Source of the DNA: Rhynchosporium graminicola
Lineage: Eukaryota; Ascomycota; Leotiomycetes; Helotiales; Ploettnerulaceae
Assembly (NCBI GenBank): GCA_900074885.1
Contig: FJUW01000007.1
Span: 252,826-316,825, forward strand
Direction of reading: 5' to 3'
Length of the DNA stretch: 64,000 nucleotides
Of the stretch, positions 22,474 through 34,375 are shown one piece after another. Positions within the stretch are counted from its first letter, which is position 1, and each line of letters starts with the position of its first letter. Position numbers and translations under genes: made by a program. The notes below the pieces were generated by a model. The model saw only the letters and a list, made by a program, of their open reading frames with translations, was not told the origin of the DNA and searched no databases.

Positions 22474-24026
22474 AGTCAATGGTCCAGTGGAGAGACACTA
22501 AGCGATGTACAAAACTATTCTCCAAAGATTGTTTACTTGCTACCAATAAAATTTGTCAAAAATAGCTAATGAGCAACGGGTTCTCGGCCGAAGCACCCAG
22601 ACTTTTATACCACAAATTATTACAACTAAATAGCTATATATAGTCAGTTATATACAGAATTACGACAAGCCTATTGCAATCTATTTACGTGTCTTTTCTC
22701 GTTATTTTAAGCCTATCTGATCAATTTTCGGAGTACTTTTGAAACCTCTATATGCACTATCGCGTGGTACTACTCGTATTTCCAGCCTCTATCAAATTAC
22801 AACTAGTTACTCCCTAATTAACTCGGATTTCACAAACAAACAGAGAAATTTCGCTAACCCACTTCTTAACTTACGGACCAGGACCACCGTGTACGGGTAG
22901 GTCTGGCAGTTCCTCCCAAACCGACCTAAATAACCATCAAGAGCGCTGCCGGATACCCTTTCTGACTTGTAAGACATGTCGAAGCGCCAGCAATTGCTAG
23001 GCTGGAAATAGCGAGGAGGAGCAAGGCAGAGAAAGAAGTTTCACACACGATTTTTGAAGACTGGTATGATGTCTGTGTAGGAACATGGATAAAAAGATGT
23101 TGAGATGTTGAGAGTGGAGAGAGAAATGAGGTTGGTGCTGGAGAGGTATTTGACAAGAAGTATAACACAACTATCGCCCCCAAGTCCCCCATTCCCCCAG
23201 CGAACCCCGCCTAACAATGAGGAGCATTTATGGGTGGGTGTATGTAAGTTCAAGTAACACAGAGTATCGAGCACCTGAATTTCTCCCCCTCGAAACCGTC
23301 TTTCTACTTCTGTACTGTACTAGCAGACTCAGCAGGCTCGAGAACGTTTCATATCTAAACACCCGAACGCTTTCAGATATCAAATTCTATCGATTTTGTT
23401 AAGGCTTTTGAGTACTTATGAGACGAGTGTCGATCCAGGATCGAGTTTTCACCCCGGAATCTCACTTTCGAATGAAGAACTACTATTTTTATTCTATAAT
23501 AAACTTATCAGGACTAACTGCTCATATGAAAGTAGACAGTGATAAATTGAATTCCGTTGCTTCGCTTCCAGTTGTGAGATCCGTAGCCTTTATGAGTGCA
23601 TGAGTGGATGGCGGTTCTTTTGTTTACTTCTTCCGGATGGAGAGGTCCTGGAGCCGAGTACGGATAGGAGTGGGCTAAGGAAGTGCGTCGTGTGATCAAC
23701 ATGCTTGCATTGTGGTGAGGTTTTGAATGTCCTGCTAGTGGCTTGTAAGAATAAATCCTTGGATCAAGTATCATGAGTTGCTTTTTGACACAAGATACAT
23801 ATTCATATGGGCATTCATGTATGTATATATATATATATACTTATTTAATAATTCATAGGCGGGTCATCCATTGAGGTGTGAGGAAACGTTAGCACAGAAG
23901 ATATAAGGTATCGATGCGAAGCTGAGGAAATATTGTTGATTTTATAACCCCCAAGCTTTAATGACAACCTCCTTCTCCAGATCATCTGCTCCGTCCCGAC
24001 AACTTCACATCAGCACTAGATCCCCT
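22474..24026. other. Intergenic with an AT-rich island
   Basis: 22490-22850 is AT- and TpA-rich. A minus-strand open frame at 22926-23192 ends with a hydrophobic, signal-peptide-like stretch (FSALLLLAISSLAIAGA) followed by a single-cysteine tail; no start codon sits near it, so it may be a fragment of a small secreted-protein gene or chance. A (TA)8 microsatellite lies at 23824-23839. Confidence 0.45.
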
Positions 24027-24684
24027 CTAATTAATACTAGAGCTCTTAACCACACTCCCAAAAGCATCCGCCAACTCCGCCAAGGTAACTTTCACGAGCT
24101 GCTCGGCGTCCACACCAGGAATATTCCTATCCCCCACCGCATCCTCGGCAATCACAACATCATACCCCCTCTCGGCAGCCTGTCTCGCCGTCGTACTCAC
24201 ACAGACATGCGCCATATACCCCGTCAACACCAGCTTATTCCTGCCCGTACTCTTCAAGAACTCCTCGAGATCGGTACCGGTGAACGAGCCAGGCTGTTGT
24301 TTGCCGATGAGTTTCTCGCCGCTCTTGGGCTCGAGCTCGGAAAATTCCTTCGCGAGTTCGGTATCGGGCGTGAAGACGGGCGCGCCAGAGGGGGTTTGGT
24401 GAACGATGTGTACGAGGGGTGCGGATGCTGCACGGTATTTTTCAAGGAGAGTGGAAATGGCTTTGCGTGTTGCGGCGACATTTTCGGTTTTCAGGTGGCC
24501 TTGTGCGTATCTTTTGTTTTGTATGAGTGAGTGGTCTTTTTATAGGGACTGAGGGAGAGAAGGTATGTATGTGCAATGGCGGGGTTACTCACTCATTTTG
24601 AGCATCGATGATAACAAGCACACTGTCTGATGTAGAGGCTGTAGATGGGCTGACGCCGATTAACTCTCTAAATGCTTTCGCCAT
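24027..24684 (-). CDS. Isochorismatase-family cysteine hydrolase
   Basis: Exons on the minus strand 24684-24593 and 24510-24027; 191 residues, the normal length for this fold. The catalytic triad is visible: Asp27 in VLVIIDAQNE, Lys101 in IGKQQPGSF and Cys134 in GYMAHVCVSTTARQAAERGY. The cis-peptide region before the cysteine (TGYMAHVCV) matches the family. Such enzymes hydrolyse amides or isochorismate-type substrates (nicotinamidase, ureidoacrylate amidohydrolase, isochorismatase); the exact substrate cannot be told. No signal peptide, so cytosolic. The 82-bp intron falls right after the first catalytic motif. Confidence 0.9.
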
Positions 24685-25178
24685 GGTATCTAAGTTTTGA
24701 CTTCAATATAATTGATGAGCTTGGAGAAGAGAAATGTGAAGGAGGAAGAGAGGTTGTTAAGTGTCGTACAAGAGCTTCTATGCAGAGCGGGGTGAAAGAG
24801 CTAGCTATGTATTCCCCACACTACGCTATCCGGATCCTAGATTAGCTGCATTTACCGCATCCGGATCGATGGGTCTTTTGAATATTGATTGGCTATGAAA
24901 GTTCTTATGCAGTTATTGCATAGCTGGAAGATGATGTAAGGTACTTCAGTGGTAGAGGTTGGGGTGCGATGTTGTAGATTCATAAGCGAATCGTATAACC
25001 CCGACCCAGTACGGCGTAGGCACCTTGCTCCCTAACAAACAGCTCCAATCAATGCTCATTGAGCAAGATGATCTGCATATAGAACGTCAGTACAAACATG
25101 TGAAAGGCAGTTAAGACTTCCAGTATGTTCAAATGCCGAGCTCAGATTGTCGAGGTAGTCGGCGGAGGAGCCTGGGTT
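24685..25178. other. Intergenic between two minus-strand genes
   Basis: Promoter of the isochorismatase-family gene and 3' region of the SRR1-like gene. Nothing else is visible. Confidence 0.5.
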
Positions 25179-26317
25179 TCATTGGCCTTCGTGTCTCGTA
25201 AGAATGGGTATGTCTTCCAATTTACTTTCATCGACCTTGTGCTCTTCAACGCTAATCAGTGTCTCTTCGGATTTGCTTTCTTTGGACTCTGCTTCTGCTG
25301 TGACAGTGGGTGTATCGTTGGATTTGCTTCCTTCGGACTTATTTTTTTCAATGGCAATTGGTATCTCTTGAGTCTGGCTTTCTTCAGACTTCGTTTCTTC
25401 GGTAGCAACAGGTGTCTGCAATTCGCTTTCTCCTTTCGAGGTAGGTCGCAGATAGATCTTAGTGTCCGAGAAATCGTGTCGAAGCTGGGGGAATTCAATT
25501 GCTTCATATCCGTCCACCATCTTCTCCAGCTCCTTCGCCATAGTGTCCTCTGATCTGTACATCATTAGCAGTAACCAACAACTTCTTCCAGAGTTACGTA
25601 CGCATCGAACCTCGCAAAATTCCCAACATCCGTCCCAATCAAAACAGCAGGTCTCGGCCTCTCTGCAACAGCTTTGTAAACATCGGCATAACAATGGATA
25701 GCATAAACCAGACTTCCTTCTCCAACCTCCGCGAAAGCTTGCGGATGCTTTACGACTGTATACCCGAGACTAACCAGGAATTCTTTGTCCAGTACGGTAA
25801 ATTGCGGATCCTGGAACACAACCTGTATCTCAGACTTATTCTGAAGACCATCAACAATAGTCTGCAAAGCAGCCAACTGCGTCGCACTACTCCTCCTCCC
25901 CTCCCTCCTCGCACTCTGTAAACTCCCCAATCCAAGCACCACCACATTGCTAATCTTCCTGTCCATCTCCACCTCCTTCAATTTATCTTTCAGGTTCTCA
26001 CATGTAGGTCGGTCTTCCCATGATCTTTTCCAGTGCTCGGAATCCTCTTTCATTTCCACGAGCGTGCGGTGAACGTAACTGACACCCTTCACTTCGAAGT
26101 CCCCGCCTTGTAGAATGTGCTTTTTGGCGCTTGCATCGGGCTGAAATGATCGAGGCTTATCGACAATGTGGATCCAGCCATCTTCGCCTTCGATTTCTTT
26201 GCGCTTGGTGTGGACGATTGCGGGCTGTGCCGGTGTTGCAGTCTTTGTCTTGGAGGACTTCTTCTTTTTTTTCGTGTGGGCGCGACCGTCGGGTTTCGGG
26301 TCTGGCGTTGGTCTCAT
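25179..26317 (-). CDS. SRR1-like domain protein
   Basis: Exons on the minus strand 26317-25602 and 25554-25179; 363 residues. A basic N-terminus (KKKKKSSKTKT) is followed by a linker and the SRR1-like domain: SNVVVLGLGSLQSARREGRR (about 123-142), QLAALQTIVD, FQDPQFTVLDKEFLVSLGYTV and HCYADVYKAV...PAVLIGTDVGNFARFD. The last 80 residues after the splice form an acidic Glu/Ser/Lys/Thr repeat region with imperfect units such as ESKSEETLI. SRR1 proteins are linked to the circadian clock in plants and to haem-related regulation in animals and yeast (Ber1); the fungal role is unclear. The start used here is the ATG at 26317; an upstream in-frame ATG at 26395 is less likely. Confidence 0.85.
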
Positions 26318-26528
26318 GTTGAGATATGTCTGTAGACAAAGTACTGATTCCTGGAGGTCAATCAACAAATACCAGGTGCTTGTTGATGTTGACAAAAATA
26401 ATGCGTTGTACGCGGCGGAGGGGTAATTACTTTTTGTTGCCCACCTGCATTTTGTGAAGTGAAGAACCGGGCAGAACTTCTCACCGCCTCCTCAGAATCT
26501 CGATATATTGCTCTACAGCGTAGAGTCT

Positions 26529-26554
26529 ACCTACAGTAGGTACGTACTGTAGGT
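26529..26554. repeat. Inverted repeat, 10-bp arms
   Basis: ACCTACAGTA and TACTGTAGGT are perfect inverse complements separated by GGTACG. Could form a hairpin or be a paired binding site. Confidence 0.9.
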
Positions 26555-26655
26555 CTAGGTGCCAAGCAAGGTATGCAGGGTTATTATTATTATATAATCA
26601 GAATCGCGCAATACCGGTACCGCTGTGTCTGGCTGTGACTCGGTGCACCCTGTGG

Positions 26656-26761
26656 TACAGTACAGTACTGTACTGTACTCTACCCAGCAGGAGGAAGTGA
26701 CCTCATTTGGGACTGCAGTACTACAGTACTACAGTACTACAGTACAGTACAGTACAGTACC
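26656..26761. repeat. TACAG palindrome and tandem array
   Basis: 26656-26677 is a perfect 22-bp palindrome built from TACAG units running in and TACTG units running out. After 37 bp of unique sequence, 26715-26761 repeats CAGTACTA three times and then TACAG/AGTAC units to the end. Confidence 0.93.
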
Positions 26762-27065
26762 TGTGAAGGAGGCGATAAGAGAAGTGCACTCACTCATTCA
26801 CTCGCTTCTTTCAACGCTTCCGATGGCCTTTGTGTCGACCGACGGATGTCTCGAAGGTGCAGATAGATAAATGAATGCATCTCAGATATACTAAACTACC
26901 TTAACCTTCACTCCGAAACAATGGACATGGACAATGGCTGGTACTGGTACTGGTACTGGTACTATGGCGGAAGGGATGATTTGAGTGAGTTGCTTTAGAG
27001 GTTCCATCCTTCCGAACCGGACCATTAAATTACCCATTGCATAAAGCCGACTGACCCCCTCTTCT

Positions 27066-27108
27066 AGCACCAGCACCAACACCAGCACCAGCACCAGCAC
27101 CAGCACAA
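27066..27108. repeat. CACCAG tandem repeat
   Basis: About six to seven copies of CACCAG with one CACCAA variant and one CACAAG end unit. A TGGTAC run lies 100 bp upstream. Confidence 0.85.
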
Positions 27109-27512
27109 GCGCAGCGCCGCCAAATCAGTCGGTAGCCCCCGCGCCTTATCCATTCTCCGAGGACTGGATGGACTTCTTGTTTTCAATTTCTGCGCAACTA
27201 CCGTACCCATCTACCTACCTACCTACCTACGCTCCTACAGCACACGAACAAAGCCAAGATTTCCACGAGGCTTCCAACTGTGTCCTTCATTTCATCGCGT
27301 CAAGAGATCAAGGAGTTTTCGTATGTGATCGATCAAGTCTAAAGCATCGAATTCGTCCGCATTATCCACCCCGCCAACATCGATCTGCCCTGCCCTGCTC
27401 CTACCAGGCCTTCTACTGGCTACCTTACCTAACCCAACAACCTCGAAGTCGAGGACGCTTCGCTCTACGAATCACACAATCTTACATCGCTTACCGCAAG
27501 CCCAGTCACGAT

Positions 27513-28559
27513 ATGGCATCCAACCCTCAAGTACAGCCTGCCTCTGCGCAGTCATTGCAGAACTATACCTTTCCCCGCGATCGACTTCGACTCACGCAGA
27601 CGGACGCCACTAGAGAACCTCTCGTACTCATCGCTTGCGGCTCTTTCTCCCCTATCACATACCTCCACCTACGCATGTTCGAGATGGGCGCCGACTTTGC
27701 CAAATTCAATGCCAAGTTTGAGGTTATGGGAGGTTACTTTTCGCCGGTTTCCGATGCGTATAAGAAGGCTGGCTTAGCGAGCGCGCATCACAGGTACATA
27801 CATTTCCCCCCTTTACACATTGGCTGTCGTTGACAAGTTCTGTAGACTTCGAATGTGTGAGTTAGGCGCGGAACAGTCGAGTTGGCTTATGGTGGACCCT
27901 TGGGAGGCTGTACAAACAGAATACGTTCCTACTGCTCAAGTACTGGATCACTTCGAGTATGAGATCAACGAGGTATTGGGAGGCGCGGAAAAGCCGGATG
28001 GGACGAAAGTGAAGTGTAGAATCCTCTTACTGGCCGGAGCGGATCTCATCAGCACTATGTGTAAGCAATTTCTGTCCAAGCTATGGCCAACTCATGTCCG
28101 AGCCGTACATTTCGACCGAACGTACGAAATCGTTTGCACGGGGCTCCATAATTCGGAATGTTTACTGACAATTAACAGCAACTCCTGGAGTCTGGTCCGA
28201 TAAGGATCTTGACCACATCTTAGGTAGATACGGAGCGTTCGTGGTTGAGAGAACCGGTACAGATATCGACGAGGCTCTACAGAACCTCCAACCATGGAAG
28301 GAAAATCTTCATGTCATTTCAGTAAGTCATATCAATCAGTCTCGTCATGCATGCTAACCAGCATCAGCAACTCATACAAAACGATATCTCGAGTACCAAG
28401 ATCAGACTGTTCCTTCGGAGGGAAATGAGTGTTCAGTACTTGATCCCAGCTCCGGTTATCGAGTACATTGAAGCCAATGGATTGTACGAAGAAGAAAACG
28501 TGGATTCCTCTAAGGCCAAGGCTAAGGAACTCATTTCCGAAAGTTCTTCCAAGAGCTAG
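27513..28559 (+). CDS. nma1: Nicotinamide/nicotinate mononucleotide adenylyltransferase (NMNAT)
   Basis: Couples NMN or NaMN with ATP to form NAD or its deamido precursor, the last shared step of NAD synthesis. Four exons: 27513-27793, 27846-28060, 28179-28321, 28368-28559; 276 residues. The ATP-binding motif GSFSPITYLH (43-52) has the GxFxPxxxxH pattern; WLMVDPWEAVQTEYVPT, LLLAGADLISTM and TPGVWSDKDLDHILG are typical of eukaryotic NMNATs; and the second nucleotidyltransferase motif reads ISSTKIR (220-226, an ISxTxxR pattern). The C-terminus is charged and Ser/Lys-rich. Each motif is recovered only by the spliced model, which supports the introns. Yeast has two such genes (NMA1/NMA2); I use the symbol for the family. 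Confidence 0.95.
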
Positions 28560-29691
28560 ATAACAGATCCGAGATTCGAACCAAACTTTCACGTTTTGGC
28601 GACACCTCACAAAAGTGCAGTGAGGCACATAACAGCCAAATGATCCACTAGAGGATCGCCTTTCTCATGCATTGAAAAGTTTCCTATCGACTGACGGGTT
28701 TTACGACTACGCCGAAGTTCGTCCAAGCAGCGTACGGACTATTAACCAGCGTCAAGGAAATTGAACCATCTTCTTTGAATATACTGTACTTTGAGACGGA
28801 GACCAAGTATTGCAGCGACTTTTCTCTCATGGGTTGGACAGCATTAGGCGGACTGGTCAGGATGGTGACTTTTTGCATTGTAGGATATCCCATCCTGGAT
28901 AAGGGATGACTTCACGGACTTGTATAGAGAAACATACAGTAGGCATTTCAGGCTCAGGCCTTGGACTTTTGGATAGCGAATACCCAGAGAGATAAGTTGT
29001 CTTTGGATAATGACAGCGGAACCTCGTATGCGACTGCTTCTCGTAGACCGACCGAGCAAGCAATCTCATTTTCGAACCACTTTATGGCACATGTGACGAC
29101 AAGTAATAAATTCTACCTTTTCTCTCATGAACTATTGTGAATGGTTTGAGTTATCGATTAATGTCGACAGATCTGAATGAGGATTGATAATTATACTAAA
29201 TTCTTGCTGACATCGGCGGTTGTATGAGTTTCTTAAATCTCACTTCATCTTAACTCACGCCTATTTTGACCAAAATCACGACACCTTTCTCACAAGCGAA
29301 AAATAGTTCGTACGTCTTCGTTCTATAGACCTGCATGTTGCATAGTATTTGTAAGTGGTAGACGAAATCACAAGTTCATATCGTAGCTGTAATATCAAGT
29401 CTAGACCCGTACTCATGGTAGAATGGATCTACGTAATCTGATTGGCCTTCTTGCCGCCGGGAACATTTGAGCTGCATCACTCAATCGTGCAGGAAACCCC
29501 GCCAGTCAGGTCAGGTAATCATCCAGCCAGCCAGCCAGCCAGCCAGCGTAAGTCGCGTGTCTCCTTGCTTCTGTGTGTCCTCTTTGTTTCTTGACTTCTT
29601 AAACCTTTTAATTCTTGCGCAAGTATCTGTGTTTCATCTCTCTTCCGTTTCTCCAAGTGTGTGATTGCTTGCGCAAGGCGCACCAGCAGCT
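28560..29691. other. Intergenic
   Basis: No supported gene. Contains six CCAG units at 29523-29546 and a pyrimidine-rich leader before the next gene. Confidence 0.5.
29523..29546. repeat. (CCAG)6 microsatellite
   Basis: Six perfect copies of CCAG in the putative 5' leader of the Q/P-rich protein gene. Confidence 0.95.
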
Positions 29692-31331
29692 ATGGCAGCA
29701 CATCCAGGCGAAGACCTGGCTGCGACTTTGTGAGTGACCCCTCTTCTTATTTATCAATGCAGGGGAACATTCTGATACTGTATAATGTAGATTCGCAGAT
29801 GTGCATTATTTCTACGGCTCTCCGGCTGCCAAGCCCCCGCATCATCGTTTCGATAAAGGATCATATGTTTATCTTTTCGAGAATGCGTCGCAGAGGCGGG
29901 CGCGTATCGAAGTTGCGAATAATGCTGGAACGGCGGAGCAAGACGCTTTTACCGGTCGTGAGTGCGCCAGAGATTCAGACCCGGAATATACATGGATGGG
30001 ATAGATATTGACAGAACTACGACTTAGATCTTGATGCTGCTCATGTCCAATACTCATACAAACACTCCACTCTCGTCACGTTAACAGTAGACGGTTCTCA
30101 CGCCCAACGGCACTCACCAATCGACCACAATCATGACTGGCATCTCCCAACCTTCGATCCCCGCAACGAGAATAAATACATGTACAAGCTCCACACGCTT
30201 GACATATATTTCTGGATGAAAGAAGATGCAATCCTCTTCATAAACAGTATCCGTCGTGTGCTTCCTCAACAACAAATCACCGTCCAAGATGAACCTATCG
30301 CACCACCGCCTCATCCGGAGGATATGAGTCCCGTGGTTCAGAAACTAGAAAATATAGCTGTGTCAGATCCGTCGTATCAGCAAGGGCGAACTAGGGATTC
30401 GAGGACTACTACTGCATCTTCAGGTGGTGGGTTTCCAGGTCCTCCTATATCAGCTACGCCGCAGAGTATAGAAGCTGTGAATTTCGTGCCTATGGCTTAT
30501 AACCCCGCCGCGCCTCCTGCGCCAGAAACGATAAGACATAGGGAGAAGACTCCGCCGCCTGAAGATGGCGCTTCGAACCCGTTGACTGCGGCTGCTGTTA
30601 GTGATCAGGGACAATCATTTGGAAATCCGTACGGACAACATGGATTTTCTGGTCCACCTCAACAGCAACAGCATGTTCAACAGCAGCAACAAAGCTACTT
30701 CACGCATCCGCCACCTCCAGCTAGTATGCCTCCAATGACGACACAGCAGCAATATCCAAACCAGAGTCCGCAGAATGTACAATCGCCGTATGCGCAACAT
30801 TTCCAGAACTCGTTCGCACCTCCTCCCACAACTGCTACGGGTGGGAATCCCTATGCACAACCACCACCAGCACAAGTACTTTCTCCTCCTCCGTCTGCTC
30901 CCCCATACCAGAATCAGCAACAAGCACAGCAGCAGCAGCAACAACACTCTAATCTTCCCGTAACGCAATTCGCATCCTACCCTCTCTCACCCGGTATCTC
31001 GCCTTCAAAATCTACACCTTCCACCAGCATCTATTCCCCCGGCATGCCAGGCGACACACGTACCCCAATAACCGGCCCTCCAGCACCAGCGCCACATGTC
31101 GCTCCCCCAGGCGGCTTCTCTCAACATCAATACACAAGCACGGGTAACACGGCACCTCTAATGACTGATTACAGTATCCATCAACAGGTATACAGACCCA
31201 CAGAGTCAGAAGCGTATAAACCGCCCAAGAAAGAGGCGAGAGCGCCGAGGGGGAATTTGGAGAAGAGGGCAGGACAGTTGGAGAAGGGGCTAGGTGGAAT
31301 TTGGAAAAGGGTTGAGAAGAAGATTGGTTAA
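29692..31331 (+). CDS. Q/P-rich protein with conserved N-terminal domain
   Basis: Three exons, 29692-29729, 29791-29957 and 30088-31331, give 482 residues. The first 105 or so residues are ordered-looking, with FADVHYFYGS, HHRFDKGSYVYLFENASQRRARIEVANNAGT and YMYKLHTLDIYFWMKEDAILFINSIRRVL, and could be a PH-like or similar small beta domain. Residues about 110-450 are low complexity, rich in Pro, Gln, Ser and Gly, with several poly-Q runs and PPPP stretches. The last 25 residues are a basic helix (NLEKRAGQLEKGLGGIWKRV). I do not recognise a named family, although the same organisation occurs in conserved hypothetical proteins of filamentous fungi. A transcription- or cytoskeleton-related scaffold is possible but unproven. 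Confidence 0.75.
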
Positions 31332-32301
31332 TTTGGAATGTATGGGAGAGAGGAGTTCTAGTTAGTATTAAGCGAGAGGGGTTCTGGCTAGCGATCTCTT
31401 TCAAAATTTCCGAGCCATTTACAGCAAGTCATATTCTCAGCGAAGATAAGTTACATTACACTGAAGCTTTCTGGCACCTTACTTCACACAAAACGCTTCT
31501 GCTTTCAAAATTCTTCATATTGTGCTGCAGATTGGAACAAACACATCTGACTCGCTTAGCAAACTACCCCGCTTCTCCCCCTCCACTATTGATAACGCTC
31601 AAGGAGCTCTTATCAGAGACTCTTGGGCCGACTCGTTGCATTACCTCGTCATTACTCAACGACCTAATGCAATTGTGATTCCTGAACTTCGTAACGCCAT
31701 TACTAATTTCCGGCTTACTATAAGCAAAGTATATCACATTAGGTAAGAATGACGTATTGAACTCATCTTTCGTCAAAATAACTCGATACCGCCTCCATAT
31801 TGTGAGTAATGTGTATGGACCTTATCCCCTGTAGAGCAATACTTGTATAGGCAATGCTATGATATCGCACCTGATAGTACGATTAAAATACTGCACTTGT
31901 TTTTCTGTAAGTGTAAGTGTACTCTTCTCGATGGTATTACCTAATAGCGATATACATACTATGACCGACAAGCTCATCGATCTCAAGTAATAGCACGATG
32001 CTGTCTGTAGTCAGCACGAGTGACAGACTGCTACCGTAGGTACTGCCGTTTATTGATGAATCCGACACATTCGTACAGATAGATTGTAAGATCTACCCTT
32101 GATAGGTAGGTACGTGTAGACAGCATTTTTCCGGGCCAGCAATGACAGCATAGACAAACAGACAGACATCCACACCAGTGGATAGGTTGCTATACGCTCC
32201 TCATAAGCAACTACACACCCGCTCATTTCATTATTCCTTTTCTTCCCTTTTCAATTCCGGTCTTTCAGGAACTCACCAGCCAAACAACGCATATAGCAAA
32301 T
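31332..32301. other. Intergenic
   Basis: 3' region of the Q/P-rich protein gene and promoter of the agmatinase gene. Short TACCTA/TAGGTA-type repeats near 32090-32115; no gene. Confidence 0.5.
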
Positions 32302-34375
32302 ATGAGAACATCCATCCTCAGCGTCGTCGTAGCCCTAGCCACCAGTGCCCTAGCACACGGCGACCATAACGCCCAGATCCCAATTGCTGGTCCTCATAAG
32401 GTATGTTGAATACAAACCAAGTCAAGTCCACGGGTCGAAGAAAGAACGTCGGAATCGAAATGAAGGAGACACCAACGGCAAGAACTCTTCATACTAACAG
32501 TCCTGCAGGCACTTTGGTATAATACCCTACCAGGAGATGGTGGAACGCAGGTACATACATCCCCTTCCTTTCTGTCCTACTCCTATCTTCTCAACGGCGA
32601 GGATCGTCGAGGATCATATATGTTATCTCGAACATGATAGTGGGGAAAAGCGTGCTGATGTGAAATGCAGGCCGATTCAGTATTCTCAGGCATCTCGACA
32701 TTCGGTCGTCTACCATACTATCCCTGCCTGGCTTCACACGACGTGAAATACGACATCGCATTCATCGGTACGTACGCTCATCCCCTCCTGCTTTCCCAAA
32801 GCACTCGCTCAGACTAAAAACCCCCTCTCAGGTGCACCCTTCGACACAGGAACATCGTACCGACCGGGAGCACGATTCGGGCCTTCGGGAATAAGACAAG
32901 GTTCTCGTCGTCTCAATCTCTAGTCAGTGGTTTTTTTGTGTTTTCCTCGTCGTATAAGAAAGACTGATTGGTTTTCTATGTTGTGGGGATGCTGGCTCAC
33001 GGAAAATGCGATTTAGTGGTGGGTATAATGTGCCGCTTGCTACGAATCCGTTCAATAGTTGGGCAACGGTGTTGGATTGTGGGGACATACCTGTTACATC
33101 GTAAGTCGTTGCTTCTTCCAATCTCCTTTCACTCAGTCTCTTTCTCGGAAGGAGGAAGGCTCGCTCGAGCTGATGTTTCTTGAGTTGGGTTGAGTTGAAT
33201 GGGTATAAGATGATGATGAAAAGGGAGGTTGGTTTGCTGACCTTAATGTGAAGATATGACAACACATACGCACTCACCCAGATCGAAGAAGGTCACAACT
33301 CGATCCTCTCCCGTGCCCCCGCCACAAATGCCAACAAAAAGGGTCCAGCGAAGAACGGAAAGACGTTGCCTCGAGTGATCACCCTGGGCGGCGACCAGTA
33401 CGTTTCCCACGACTATCCTCCTCTTCCCCCGTTGCCCTTCTTGCACCCACCCTAAATCCCATCTAGCACAATAACCCTCCCCCTCCTCCGCTCCATCAAC
33501 CGCGCCTACGGTCCTATCACCGTAATCCATTTTGACTCTCATCTCGACACCTGGAAGCCCAAGGTATTCGGCGGTTCCCCGTCCAAAGTCGCCGCCATCA
33601 ACCACGGAACATATTTCTACCATGCGGCACAAGAGGGATTATTGATGAACGATACGAATATCCACGCGGGGATCCGCACGACGTTGAGTGGCATGAGCGA
33701 TTATGAGAATGATGGGTATTGTGGCTTTGAGATTGTGGAGGCTAGGGCGATTGATACTATCGGGGTAGGTAATCAATCGGCAAGAGGGGCGGGCCCAGAA
33801 GAGCGAGAGATGTTCTGGGAACTTCGTCGTGCTCAACTCTCGCGAAACGATCCTATGATGCTTGTTACTAACGTCCCCGTTACAGATGGATGGGATTATC
33901 AAGAAGATTCATGATAGAGTAGGCCATGACAAACCAGTCTATCTCTCAATTGACATTGACACTCTTGACCCGGCCTGTAAGATCCCCATCCCTCCATCCC
34001 CTCTACCCTCTTTCACATCTCTCACTGACAACAATCCATAGTCGCTCCCGCAACAGGAACACCCGAAACAGGCGGCTGGTCCACTCGCGAACTCCGCACA
34101 ATCCTTCGTGGATTAGAAGGCATCAATATCGTTGCTGCTGATCTCGTCGAGGTCGCTCCGGCATACGATACTAATGCTGAGCATACGACTATGGCTGCTG
34201 CAGATGCGCTGTATGAGGTTATGAGTTTGATGGTTAAGAAGGGTCCTTTGGTACGTATTAAAATAGCTTTTGCTCTATTGTTCTCAGTATTTCATGATAT
34301 TCTTGAGGCGTGTTTGTGCTTGCTTCTTCCTAGAGACAGAGAGCAGTTGCTGATTCCAGATTGTGTATAGAGTAA
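32302..34375 (+). CDS. Secretory agmatinase-family ureohydrolase
   Basis: Hydrolyses a guanidino compound, probably agmatine, to urea and amine with two manganese ions. Ten exons: 32302-32400, 32509-32550, 32671-32767, 32832-32922, 33017-33100, 33254-33397, 33467-33764, 33886-33976, 34042-34250, 34334-34375; 398 residues. All six metal ligands are present: His186 (GGDH), Asp209, His211 and Asp213 (FDSHLDTW), Asp308 and Asp310 (SIDIDTLDPAF). The ATGTPE and WSTREL segments also fit agmatinases. The first 18 residues (MRTSILSVVVALATSALA) are a clear signal peptide, so the enzyme should enter the secretory route. If the last intron is not removed, the end after KKGPL changes to a longer hydrophobic tail; the GTACGT donor at 34251 favours splicing. 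Exon 8 start needs removal of a 121-bp intron that stays open in frame. Confidence 0.92.

Larger units (their letters stand above)
26318..27512. promoter_or_regulatory. Repeat-rich divergent promoter of SRR1-like and NMNAT genes
   Basis: About 1.2 kb between diverging starts with an unusual density of simple and palindromic repeats: a 10-bp-arm hairpin at 26529-26554, a 22-bp perfect palindrome at 26656-26677, a TACAG/CTACAGTA array at 26715-26761, TGGTAC units near 26940-26962, CACCAG units near 27066-27108 and (CTAC)5 at 27211-27230. The NMNAT frame is open upstream to 27168, but the start is set at 27513. Confidence 0.7.

Noticed and set aside
20690..24684. Transporter plus hydrolase as a small catabolic cluster
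   Set aside because: The two genes are 1.6 kb apart and convergent, with no shared substrate evidence; no backbone enzyme or regulator is nearby.
30615..30968. Minus-strand frame rich in Leu and Arg
   Set aside because: It is the antisense shadow of the Gln/Pro-rich coding repeats of the plus-strand gene.
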